64,000 bases of DNA. Source: Pisolithus tinctorius (lineage: Eukaryota; Basidiomycota; Agaricomycetes; Boletales; Pisolithaceae). A program made the translations under genes and the position numbers. The notes below the pieces were generated by a model. That model was given only the letters and a program-made list of their open reading frames with translations, made no database searches and was not told the origin of the DNA. The number at the start of each line of letters is the position of its first letter. Positions within the stretch are counted from its first letter, which is position 1. The DNA lies in the NCBI GenBank assembly GCA_024663395.1, contig JANFAH010000121.1, positions 1 to 64,000 on the forward strand, read 5' to 3'. Of this stretch, positions 45,701 to 57,727 are shown piece after piece.

Positions 45701-48315
45701 ATCAGCCTTCTTTCCCCCCTTCCTGGATCGTTCAGAAAGTGGATCAGCCACGTTAACGAGAGCGGAGCGACGCTGAGAATGTCCCTTGGGAGTGAGATCT
45801 AGGGCAGCTCGTCGAAGTGTGACGATCTCGTCGAGTGCAGCTTCCTTGCCAAACCGTCGAGAGAGGAGGTCGGCGAGATCAATGAGAGCTGAATAGCGGT
45901 CTAGGTCTTCAAGAGGGGTGAGTTCCAATGCAGCCCGCTTGAGCGATATGGCCATATCCAAATCTGCCTTCATCCCATCCCTTTTGAACCGTTGAGAGAG
46001 CGGATCAGCCAGGTTGACCAGAGCTGAGCGGCGTTGCAGGTGGCCCGGGGGCGTGAGTTCCAGTGCGTCCCGACGGAGGGCAATAATCTTGTCTAGCTCT
46101 ACATCCCACCCTCCCTCGTCGAACCCTTTACAGAGGAAGTCAGCAAAGTTGGTGAGTGTTGCGTAGTAATCTTGGGATCCAAGTGGAGTGAGTTCCATTG
46201 CAGCCCGCCTAAGCGTAATAATTTCGTCCAAATCTGCTTTCAGCCGCCCTTTTTTGAACCGCTCAAAAAGGGTATCCGCCAGATTGATGAGAGCTGAACG
46301 GCGATCTGGATGTCCCGGGGGAGTGAGTTCCAACGCAATCCGATGGAGCACGACAATCTCATCCAATTCTGGATCCTCACGGAACCGTCGGGAGACGAGA
46401 TTAGTGAGTTCAGCTAGAGCTGCAATACGATCTGGGGCATCCAAGGGGATGAGTTCAAGGGCAGCTCGCTTGAGGGCAATTACTTCGCCTAAATCTCCTT
46501 GCTGCCCCTGTTTCCTGAGCTGTTCATTAAGAAGATTGCCTAGGTCGACGAGAGCTGAGAGGCGTTGTGGGTGTCCTGGTGGAATGGATTGTAATGCAGC
46601 GCGCTTGGATCTGATCATCTTGCCTGAGTAGTCGCTCGTCTCTTTCCTGGAATGTTCGCGAATGGGACCAGCAGGATAGTTGGCAGTAGGACAGCTATCT
46701 GGGTAGTTGTGCCTTAAACTAGTTCTCGAAGGGATGATAATTCCGCCAGCCTATATTGGAACGGGGGATACAGTTATTGTGTCAGATGGATAAGTGCGCT
46801 GGAGTAATGTACCTTGTCATTCGTCATATCGTTGATGATGGACTGCACCACACTTGCTGCTGCTTCCGGCCGACCCGTGAACACCTCCGGGAGCATCGAC
46901 ACTTGCCAATTGTTACCCCCATTCAAAGACACTACCATGCTCTCTAGTTCTGACAACCGCATATCCACCGTTTTTTGCTTAAGGATAATGGCTGGTGCCT
47001 TCGTCGGCAAGACATAAACGCGTGACGGGGGAGTGAACTCCCTGGAAAAGGCGCTCGCGAGCGCCTCGAGATGCCGCGTCATGAGCACGTCCTCATGTCC
47101 CGGATCCCAGAAGAGGCAACGGAGAAAGAGGATTGCGGAACCACAGCAATGCTTGTTAAACCTGGAGCAGTACTTTAAAGGGCATGAAGATGCACTCGTT
47201 GGACTTACATACCTCGATCTTATCCAGTTGGTCATGACACGTTCCGGATCGAAACCTTCGACATCGGTGTGGAAGGACGGCGTATCCACAACTACGACGC
47301 TGTTCAGATCACTTCCAAAATTGCACCTGAGTGCTTGCACATATTCAGTGCAAATTTTTTCGCTCTCCCTGCCAACTTGTACATCGTCATTTTGGCAAAA
47401 TGTTCTGGTAAACTAAGCAGTCAGTGAGACATCATTAATGATGGGCATATCAACATGTCAAGCTACGTACCCAGGTCTTTCCTGACCCGAAAGGGCCGAC
47501 AACACTAGGAAACAAGCGGGAACAAGGTTAGTCAGTCCAATGCTAGAGAGATAGACAAGGAGGTGCTGGTCGTCACTCACAAAATTACGAAGTCATTTTC
47601 TTCCACTTGTGATGTTCCCTTGAAATCTGAAAGCAAGTCCTGAGAAAAAGGCATTGGATGTGCAAGAGATGGAAGTTCACATTCGGTGCTGCATAGCACA
47701 CACCCTGGCACATAGTCACATTGTGGTGACATTTCTATAACAGGAAGAAGGCCCTCTAGGCACTCCCGGACTCTACAAGTAGCAACAGTAGGGACTTTTT
47801 ACATGGCAGATGACATGTACAGTAGAATGCCTATTTTCGATGTAGAGGAAGATAATCTGACAGTCACTGAACATTTCTGGGTTGACCAATGGCTTTGTGT
47901 TAATCAAAGTTATTGATGTGGACGTGGGAAGGTGAGACGGTGGCGAGTGTGAGATTGCTGTCGACATGGGGATTGTGATATCCATGAGGGTATGCAGATG
48001 AGCAGGAGTGGACGCAAGTCATAAGAGAACAATTGGTACTTGGGGCAGAATTTATGGACTTCCTTCTTGGTGGGGATACACTTCGTGGTGGAGAGCGATT
48101 GCGGCATCCCCTGCATGACCAGACCCTGTGAATATTACCGAGGAAGTGGACAATGACCCCAGTGATGGGGATGGCACAGTACTGAGGGCGAGTCCCATCG
48201 AAACTCGTAGGAAACCACGAGAACCGACCTCGTCTGTAATGTCAACCACCAAGTGGCGCGTGCCACTGTCCATGTGCGTTTGCACCTGAGTACCCTGATT
48301 AATATTGCTCGCCAT
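42717..48315 (-). CDS. P-loop GTPase - TPR-repeat - HET domain protein (NLR-like)
   Basis: Large putative allorecognition or immune receptor. The 5' exons are less certain: one from ATG 48,315, one at ~47,765-47,590. A 34-nt exon (47,471-47,504) carries the P-loop VVGPFGSGKTW. The next exon has VVVVDTPSFHTD (G3-like), then SRFNKHCCGSAILFLRC after an intron and QSIINDMTNDK. A 65-nt intron then leads, in frame, into 46,618. That ORF (1,117 codons) has ~18 tandem repeats of ~42-45 residues with consensus DLDEIITLRRAALELTPPGH and RRSALINLADxLxxRF (TPR-like). A HET domain follows: VMLSHRW (~residue 884), DTCCIDKDSS (~936), RGWTLQELLAS (~987) and YSLFGIFRLHLPVLYGES. The ORF stops at 43,265, but the family-like tail continues one base out of frame to 42,717 (LEQPFNALLLRRLPHNEY), so a 1-nt frameshift near 43,265-43,285 is suspected. 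It would truncate only the region after HET. Confidence 0.75.
43950..46618 (-). repeat. ~18 tandem TPR-like repeats (about 130 bp each)
   Basis: Within the GTPase-TPR-HET gene, units of 42-45 codons repeat about 18 times. They are recognised in DNA by recurrent tcgtccaaatc, gcgatgagagc-like and cgttcagaaag-like motifs. Units differ from each other at many positions, so the array is old and not freshly amplified. The helical repeat would form a superhelix between the GTPase and HET domains. The span given includes the linker before HET; repeats themselves end near 44,230. Confidence 0.75.
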
Positions 48316-49718
48316 GATTCAAGCACGACATTAAGTACGACGTTCACCATAAGATTACTTCCAAAAACAGACAGCCTGGTCATCTCAGCGAATGGTCATC
48401 TCAGCGAAAACTCGGGAACCAAACAGTTTTCAGACCAGGAATATGTTTTGCACCGTGTTCGCAGTTGCTGAAATCGGGGGAAAGTGAGGACACGACCATC
48501 AGGGGCCCACATTTTTGAAAAATAGACGGCGCCGAGGGGAAGATCAAATGGATGCACAAGAACCTCCTATCGATCAACTCGACCTTAAAAAAACAAGGAT
48601 AGGCAACTACAGCGCTTTGGGGTAGTATGGGCGTATTCAAGTAGTTGAACAACTACAAAACGTGTCCCAATTCGTAACTGGAACTTGAGATGATGACAAT
48701 GTTTTTATGCTTCGTACGTCGACTGACAGAGATGGCCTACATAGCCTGCACACACCACCGTGCCCTGTGGATCAAATGCATGTATGGTTTAGCATGATCC
48801 GCCTACGTTACACGAGACGGTGAACTACGCGCGCAATGGTCTGGGCTGAGGCTAGTGAACACTAGGTGACTCGCAAACTCTGGACACCTACACCACATAG
48901 CGTTGCAAAGTGACGGAGGGATTACTACGACGGAGCGTTCCACTGCGGGGTGACACTCGGTACGGCGACCTTCTATCGATGCGACAAAGTACTTTCAGCA
49001 CGAAGGCGTAGTCCTTGGGGTGGTACAAGTATATGTCGAATAAACACGACCAGGAACGCCGGATATGGTTGACTGTGGATGTGTAGCGGCAGAAATCCAC
49101 TGTGCGGTGTTTTCGATCTGTTCGGGGAACATGGATGGGTCCGCCTAACGGTGAACTGCGCAGGGAATGTTCTGGGGTTCGAAGACGGGATTGTCTGCGA
49201 TCGAGTAGCCACATGCCAGTCAGCCGGTAGTGAATTGGATGGCGATAGTGAAACAAGCATGGGCGTTATCTGCAAGCGTAGTGGCCCCACTGGATGATCC
49301 GAACTATCCAGGGTGCCCCGTTTCCGTCTTGGCTTGGATGGAAATGCGTCGTCATCGTTGTCGTCGGGGTGTGGATGCAAGGATGTTGTTGTGATGTGTT
49401 TTGGTGTCAGGGTGGTGAGCCATGCGAGGGAACAGACACTCGACCAGTCCGGTCAGGAAGGGGGGGCAACTCTACCAGTTGCAACTCGGTTTCACTTCTT
49501 TTTCTCACTCGAACGAACTCATCCGGAGGAAATTTTACCGGTGGAGGTCTGGAGTATACGAGGGCCTCCAACCAAATCGAAACAAAAGAGAAGGGGAGAA
49601 AAAGGCGACGAAGAAAAAAAGAACAACCAAATCATCAACGACAACGACGGGGACGAGGACGACCAACACAGCGACGACGAGCTCGTATTGAACCGCTAGC
49701 TGGCTACCTTGACGTGTG
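48316..49718. other. Divergent intergenic region
   Basis: Lies between two genes that point away from each other: the GTPase-TPR-HET gene (minus) and the SET3-like gene (plus). A plus-strand frame at 49,313-49,699 ends in a highly acidic Asn/Asp stretch and could be a 5' exon of the SET3-like gene, but no junction could be confirmed. The rest shows nothing. Confidence 0.35.
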
Positions 49719-52700
49719 ATGAACAGCGATGCGACAGAGGCTGCCCTGGGTCTGCTCGGACTCTCTCCTCTCAACCACCACATTCAGGTCTTTGACGCTC
49801 ACAGTGGCACCCCATCCCACCATGGACATGGACACCATACCGTACCGCCCTCGTTGATACCGCTCAAGCGAAAGCAGCCGTCTCCGAGCAACGTCGCCAA
49901 GTCTCATCCGACGAAACTGGCAAGTCCACTGTTGACGACGCCTTCACCGACGACGACGTTCTCTCACCCACCTCTCACTTCGCCCCACCCATCTCTTCTC
50001 TCGCAGACCACTTTCCGCTCTCCTTCACTACCGTCTCACCGACCATCCCACGGCGCATCCCCGCTCTCGTCTCATCCACCCCACTCAAACCACACACACC
50101 CAGATCCACCACCGTCTACAGACGCAGACGACATCTCCTGCATCTGCGGATTCACCTACGATGACGGGTTCTCGATCGCATGCGACGTCTGCTCACGGTG
50201 GTGTCATGCTGCCTGTTTCGGCATCGTCGAGGGGGGCGTACCAGAGGAATGGCGGTGTTGGGTATGTCAGGGTGGCAGTATCGACGAGGAGCAGAGAGAG
50301 AGAGCCGTTAAACTACAACGCAAGCGACTGAAAACCCTGAAGATGAGAAACGGGCCCAATGGAAACGTGCCACATCCGGATAGTGTCCCCGGGGAAGACC
50401 AGCCTCGAAAACCGGGTTCCCGACGTAGAACCAGTCCAGGAATGGAGAAAAAACCGCGACGATCGAGTGGCATTACTACGCTTGCCACAGATAGTACTGC
50501 CCCAAACGCAACTAAGAAGAGGAGACGAGCATCGATCTTGAATCCAGCGGGTCCATCGAGCTCGGCCAATGCGTTGGCCGCGCTAAATGCCAACCCTCCT
50601 ACAGGCCCCGACACTGCCCACCCAAGTTCGTCCCGCATATCTCAACCGTAGGTCTCGTTTTCATTTGGATATTCTTGCTTGATTGTCTCACACAACTATC
50701 GTCAGTTCCACTTCCAGCTCACGTATTACCGATGTGTTCCCGCCGGACGCCTACTCTCATCCTTCGACGCATGCTCAACTGTTGAAAGTAGCGAAGGCAT
50801 GGAGGGGCGTAACAGCTCTTAACCCGCCCATTCCAGTCGTACCACCCAGGACTTACATCGATGGAGGCTATGTCCGTGTCGATAGTCAAGGGTACGTTCT
50901 CTCATCATCCCTCCTTTTTTCTCAGGTAAACACATTCTGGTCTAGGTACAAGGACCGACACGGATACTCCATGTCCCCACTCGATAACACCACCCCTGTC
51001 ATTGTCGACGACGGCATCGACGTGATGCTCCCACCAACTGTGCTAAAAACCTGTCCTTCCGATGCTTCACCCTCCTCATACTTGTGCTCGCATGTAGGTG
51101 GCAACGGAGTGGATTCTGGGCATACACCCCCGCATCTGTTGCGTCCGCCTTCGCCGAAGTTGTTCGTGGGACCAACAGCGCGTCTGCCACAATCGTCAAT
51201 AATGTCTGGGTCGGCATCAGCATCGGGTACCGCATTAGGAACTGCTTCACATGGACCTACTGACAGCTCCAGGAACAACGACACTATCGCCATCCCTTCC
51301 AACACGCTCCTGAGTCCCTACACAGCCACTATCCTTCCTTCTTCGGCGTACCTCGCTGATCCACTGAATGGGTATGCGCACTTGGGGATGGGGAAGCCAC
51401 AGGTGAGATTAGTGGGTGGAGGTTGGTGTGTGGGTGTAGATGCGCGCGAACTCGGTGGGCGTGGGACGACATTAAATGTGCACAACAAAGGGAAAAGAGC
51501 GGAGAGCACGAATGGGTCCGAGGAGAGAGAAGCAGGGGGACAGAAGGGAAAATGTGCCGCTGCCACTCCCGCAGCAGACGAAAGTCTTGGCAAAGGGAGA
51601 TGGGCACGATGCGGGTGCTGGCCAAACGCGGTGGTCAGGCCTGTGATATGTGGTGGTGGGAGACGAAGGAAGAAAAAAGGAGAAGGTGGGGACAGAGAAA
51701 GCGATAACGAACAGAAAGCCCGTCGACACCGAGATGGCTGCACGTCAACCACGAGCACCACAACGAACGGCAATGGGGCTATACATTCCCCCACCGAGGA
51801 CGACTCCGATGCCCCTCCTCCACCTCCGTCCCCATCCGACACTTCCTCTGACAACGAAGATTCGACAACGTTATCGTTTGGGTTATTTGCCCTGAGAGAC
51901 TTGAGAGCGGACGAGGAAATCGTGTTAGGGTGGGAATGGGACGATGGACATGCGGTGCACATGCTGCCGGCTCTAATTGAGAGTCCTGGAATGTTTGGGT
52001 GAGTTCATCTTTTTCCCATACTTTCTTCCTTGCTGACCTGTTTTGTCTGGCGCTGACGATGTTCCTTTCCACTCTTTCTATTGCACCCAACGGATGTGAC
52101 CCCATGGATACTTCCCGAACCGTACCCGCTCCGCGTACCCATAGCCCAGCCCATCTGCACTATCTTCGCGCCCAATGCACCTCCATTCTTCATGCGCTTA
52201 GCAGTACGTTCACAACATGTGCATGTGGCTCGTCAACGCGGGATTGTGCAGTACGCGTGATGGAAAGAGTTGCGGAAGGGAGGTGGCCTTGGCCTGGAGG
52301 TGAAGCCTCTGGATCGGAGTGGGAGACTGATGATCAGGAAGAAGAGGAAGGTGGTGGTGACTGCAATGGAAGAATGATGAACGTTGGACATGGGAGGGAA
52401 GGAGAAGGGGAGGATGTGATTGTTGATTTGGAGGCTACGGATTCCGAGGGAGAATCCGGTGCGAGAGGGATGAATGGAGCTGATGGCATCGGTGTTACTG
52501 TCAACCGCAAGGGCCCAAGCACCAATGGAGCGAACTCGATCAACAACCCATCATCGCATCGCAAACGTCGGAAGAAGGCGAAGGATGGGACCAATGCAGA
52601 GAAGACCAGACATGTGGATTTGGGTCCGCTTGTAGGTGTCCAGCGGGGATTTAGGACGCGCGAGAGGGCGCCGATGAGTGGAGGGTGGTGTGGCGTCGAA

Positions 52701-55652
52701 GTCGTACCTTCGAGTCTGGGATGGTCGGCGGGACTTGGAGGAGAGGATGAGGACGTGTACGTGGATGTGGTTGGAAATGGTGGAGGCAGGAGCCAGCGTA
52801 CAAGTGGGGCCAAGGCGGAGCGGAACGGAGAGGTGGATTGCATAGGTCAGTCGTGTGCTCAGTGACGCGGCTTTTACGTTTTGGGCCAGTCTTGCTGACT
52901 GTGTTTGCTCTCCTCCCGCAGACGACGGTCCTCCTGGCGAGGAACATGTTCTTCCACCGCGCATGCGTAAGCCGTGGTCACAACAACCGGGGCCGTCACG
53001 GAGCCCAACAATCACGAACGCCGAGAGTCCGATATCTACCTCTAGCCACGGAAAAGCAGGGCATGAAGTGGATGGGACGAGTGCAATGGAAACAGAGTTT
53101 GATACGGAGACGGAGGGAGAGGATACGACGGATGGTGAGTTTTCATTGTCTAACATGTTGATCATGACTGGTAACTCATTTTCACCCCGTTCATTCTTTC
53201 AGATACTCGTCAAATGCCACCCCCGCCAATGCCGGCATCACTGGATCCCACAACAATATCCTCCCTCGCGCATGCGCATTCTCAAGCCTTCCCGCACCCT
53301 CGAAGTTCTTCGCCTCATCAGCCAAGTAATACGACCGCGAAGAACGTGCCAGATCCACCGCGTATACCTCCACGATGGATGCCATCGCGAACGACGAGTT
53401 CCCCGCAGACACAAAGTGAACTTCATATTGCACCAGCATCAGCGGGCACCATGCAGCTTTCACAGCCCACGCCACCTCAGCCTCAGTACCAGCAGCAGCA
53501 ATTGTATCCGCACACGCTGGCAAGTATGTCACCCTCTGTACCCTTCTCGAAGCTTTCGCTGTTCTCGCCTGATGGTGGTGCTACGATATCACAAAACGGA
53601 CCGGTTCTGTCCCTCAGTTCTGTTTCGTCAGAGCGATCGACGGTAGATCAGCCCTCACCGTCTACTCCCACCAGCATGCCCTCTTCCTCACACTCGGAAG
53701 CACGGTCGCACTGTGATGGTACGATACCGCCCACTGTGCAAACTGACGACTGCTCCCCCTCCTCGCTGGTGCAAGACTCGCAGGCAGATGTTAATCGGCG
53801 TTCCTCCAGCACTGAAACACACCGTGTCCGGTTTGTGTCCCCTGAAGTTCTTGGCGGATTACCGTCGTTGACAAACGGGAACGATGTCCATGTTAACGTG
53901 CTGCGGGACGTTGAAGACGAGGTCGATATTGTAGGGGGTGTGGATGGGCTTGATGGTGTAAACGCCGACATCGACGCCGACACCGGAGGAAACGAGTCTC
54001 GGGAGGTGAACGAAGCGATGGATGTTGATGTGGACGTGTCAGGGGAGGTGTCGGATGAACAACGTGTTACGTCGGCATGTTCTTCTGACCACTATCACCC
54101 CAGGTTGGAAAACTCCCACGGTGACCAACGTCCCACGCATCAGTCTGGTGATACGTCTCCCTGCACTGACGCTCCATCAATCCCGCCATTTGAATCGGGG
54201 TCATGTCATGAACAACCCCTTTCAGACCAGTCACCTCAACCGGTGGACGTTCCGATGGAACCGGAGACACTCTGCGCGGAACCCCAACCTCCACATACAC
54301 CTACACCACACCACTCTGAGCCTGAGCCTGAGCCATCGCAGCCTGCACGAGTACCCTCACCCCCGCCGCCTCCCAAGGTCAAGATGTCACTCAAAGACTT
54401 CGTCCTGCGGAAAAAGAAGCAGCGCGAAGAGGAAATGGCGGCCAAGAGTGTGCTATCTCCGGCTAGTCCCTCCGCACATTTGGCGCTGCCACCCAGTCCA
54501 GGGCCAGTAGGGGACGAAAGCGGAAGCTCGGTTGCTGAGTCCGCAGAAGCTACCAGTGCCCCGGGTGAACGTGAACGTGATGGCCCACAAATTTCGGTGA
54601 CTGTGCCTGATGTGGACCTGAACGGCGATGACGACCTGAGTGCTGTGAACGCAGCTGGGGATGTCGTCCGCACGGACCAAGATGACGTCGCACCTCCCGA
54701 AATTTCTCAGCAGCACCTTGATCGCCAGGAATCGTCATCATCGAGCGAACCTTGGTCGTGCCAGGAAAGAGGGGTTAGTACGGAAGGATGTCAATCTTCT
54801 CCCCCGCCACTGCCACCGCTTACGCCGCTGCGCGTTCCGGACGAAAGTCAAGTGATCCAGACACAGACGAAAGGTAGTCCAGTCGCTGATCAAGCTTCCG
54901 CGGAGAAGTTTGAGGCTAGGGATGACGCTCTACCCAATGGAGCTACCGGATGCAATGATCGTATGCATGATGTTGTGAGCTTCGCACCTGATCCCCCACC
55001 CCCGCCATTGAACAGCCTCGCGGCTTCAGCAAACCATGTTGACAGCGGTGCTTCTGCTTCTGCTTCCCTTGTCCCTGTTCCTACTCCTGCCCCTACTTCC
55101 AGTTCCATGTCCACCTCTTCCACGTCCAACTCTCGTGCCACCTCCGTTTCTGCCTCTTTACCTACTCACCCAAGTCAATATCCTCGTGCTACTTATCAGA
55201 GTTCTGCGTCTCGTCGAGTCTCTCATGAAGATGGAGAAATCCTTAGTTCCGCGTTCTCTAAATCGTATGTCCCCCGGTCACATACGCCACCGACGCAACC
55301 ACGATCGTTTCAAGCGCCCCGCGCACCATCGCCAGGGTATAGCCCTGGTCCGTCGTCTTCTCGGCGACCACCACCACCGCCACCCCCGCGTTCAGGTCCA
55401 GGTCCTGGACCATCTTCTTCAGTCGGTACCAACGCTCTTTCCCGGCCATTGCCTAGCGGGCCACGTGCACTCAGGGGAACTATGAACCAATCATCGTACC
55501 CACCGCCACCTCCGAGACCGTATTCGGGATCCCAGTATATTCCTCGAGGACCGTCGGCGGATCGCGATAGGCTGGACAGGGAGCGCGATAGATCGTGGAG
55601 CGCGTCGTCGAGGCCGAGAGGAAGGGCTGGAAGCACTGGATGGGGGAGGTGA
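49719..55652 (+). CDS. SET3-like PHD finger and SET domain protein
   Basis: Nuclear chromatin regulator similar to yeast Set3 and animal UpSET/MLL5, which scaffold histone deacetylase complexes. Five coding segments: 49,719-50,647, 50,706-51,998, 52,145-52,845, 52,922-53,134 and 53,203-55,652. Introns are 50,648-50,705, 51,999-52,144, 52,846-52,921 and 53,135-53,202, all GT-AG and in phase, giving ~1,861 codons. A further in-frame 54-nt intron (50,892-50,945) is likely. The PHD finger is at residues ~138-182 (CICGFTYDDGF, CDVCSRWCHAAC, WRCWVCQ; C4HC3). The SET region holds GYKDRHGY after splicing, CGCWPNAVVRP and LRADEEIVLGWEWDDG. The long C-terminus is Pro/Ser-rich low complexity with a conserved KMSLKDFVLRKKKQREEEM helix at ~54,380-54,440. 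The start was chosen at ATG 49,719. In Set3 proteins the SET domain is usually considered catalytically weak or inactive. Confidence 0.85.
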
Positions 55653-57727
55653 ATGTTCGATGTCATTTTGCACACTCTTTCTTCCTCGTGGACGTTTCAA
55701 TCGATTCGCTGCCTAATCATTATTACTTTTTTTTTTGGTGTTCTTTTGACTTATGTATGTGTTTCGTTCTTTGCTCTCACCTTTTTTGATGTTTTCTAGT
55801 TTCAAAGTTCTTTCGTCTTCCGCGCAACTCCATCGTTTGTCTGCTCTTCTTTTTTTTTTTCCTTTCCCCTGTCGTCCACTGTGGATCATGCACATGTACA
55901 TGATTGCTGTCACTAATTTCCAGAAAGATAGATACATGGTAAATGACAAAAACGTGTACTATCAAATGATGGCGCTTTGTGAGAGAAACTCGATCAAAAA
56001 TACTAAATCAAATCTTCGGCGCTTTGGCACAAATTTCAGCGCCCTTCAGAGCTTGACGTATCCAGACTCACACGTGCACTCTTATTACTTTTTGAATCTT
56101 GACTCACCAGAGTCAAACTAAGATACAGGCTCGGACCCGCGCGCAGTGGCAATGCGGCGCGCGCGCTCACTAATAAACGTTACGGTGCGGTCCAGTCTCC
56201 CGGCTTTGGGTTAACTTCGACATCAATCATGATAGAGTGGGAAGGAACTGCACCGTGCGCGCCAATCACTCACGCACATATTGAGGTGGTAAGTTATTGC
56301 CGCATAGCAAGACTGCTTACCGTAAGGATAGCACTGCTGACCCCTCCCCATCGAGCCATTGGCAGGCGGGTCCTTTTGATTCATTGCCGACCCTAGGTGC
56401 CTGATGCATATGCATATGATTTCGGATGGCATTTCATCCCATGCCTCGAATATGGGGTTCTGATAAGGTGCGTATATCCACCAATATGGTGTATTGATGC
56501 GGCGGGTGGCGGCGGTGGCGGCGGGCAAGAGGCAGGCAGGATGTTGACTTCGACATCATCACGAACCACGATAGGGTGGGAATCCATCTGTTGATCGGCG
56601 CGATAGACGGCTGTGGCTGCGACTGCGGACGGGATCTGGCTAAGGAGTTCACTTGGTCTGTTTTAGCATCATATCATATAACCGATGTGGTCCTCATATC
56701 TGCTAGTCCGTATCCCTTACAGGCTGACAAAGGTGCAATGCGTCGAATGATGTCGGTCAACAAACCATCCGTGTACTTCCTCCTTTCATGGGTTACATGG
56801 TAAGTCGGTCTCGTTCCCTGGCCGATGTCTCCGATCGGAGAATATGGTAAGGTGTTTTCCCTTGAGACTTGCACTGACAACCAAGAGGGCGCTTACACAT
56901 GATCGAATCCCTCGGCTTGGGTGCGCAACACTCCAACTCAGAGTACATGTTACCGTCGAAATCTCAAAGAAGCCTTCTCCGCATTCCAATCGAATTTGTC
57001 CGAGCGGCGATTCTTCACAAGATGTTATCGTGTCCATGCGCCCTACCGCGTTAACCGCGGATGGGTTGCTTCACATCCGACGGTGGTGTACAAGTCCTCC
57101 TCGGCCCTCGGGAAGGAACACGTTTAGCAGTGTGAGTGTGTTCTGTGTCTACATGGCAACCTCAATTCCGGCGGTTGCGCCGTCGTGCGGTGGGGAGGTG
57201 AATGGGTGATGTTACTGGCATACTCACGACGTCAAATCTGAAGATTTGAAGATCCTACCCCTACCCACACTGCGCACGCAGTTGTGGATATCCGTTTACC
57301 CCCTCGTACATACATACCACGCAATGGTTCGCAATCTGCCCCGACGTCCCCGGAGAGTGATGCAAATTGCAAGAAATATATATTTCATGAATTTGCACCA
57401 TGGTCACTGATGGTGAGGCTACCTTCAACCGGGAAACTAAACATCCAGTGCAAATAATACCTGATTGGTAGCAGTTGGTAGCACAGTGGCGCTGCAAAAG
57501 CACCTGGAACTCTCGCTAGCACGAGGGGTATCATTGAAACCCCTTACTCTTTCTTTCATCCTTGTGGGAGGAGTACTACTTGAGTGCTTGGATTTGACTT
57601 CAATATCGACTATTTGAATGGTCACGTGACCCGCATGTGTGGGAGTTATGACGCAGTGGGAGCGGCCGTTCGACGACGACCTCCTCAGTTGGCAGGCTGG
57701 AGTAGTGCTCTCACTGGAACCATCACG
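55653..57727. other. Intergenic, no supported gene
   Basis: 3' flank of the SET3-like gene (T-rich, 55,720-55,865) and 5' region of sod2. A ~30-40 bp direct repeat occurs at ~56,213-56,242 and ~56,541-56,571 (sharing acttcgacatca and gatag-gtgggaa). GC-rich gcgcgc runs lie at 56,137-56,167. No domain appears in any frame. Confidence 0.3.

Noticed and set aside
44541..46631. Series of plus-strand ORFs of 70-147 codons
   Set aside because: They recur once per TPR unit on the opposite strand, so they are repeat shadows of the TPR gene.
51318..52843. Long minus-strand ORFs (up to 214 codons) opposite the SET3-like gene
   Set aside because: They are shadows of GC-rich coding sequence in another frame: low-complexity Pro/Ser translations with no domain.
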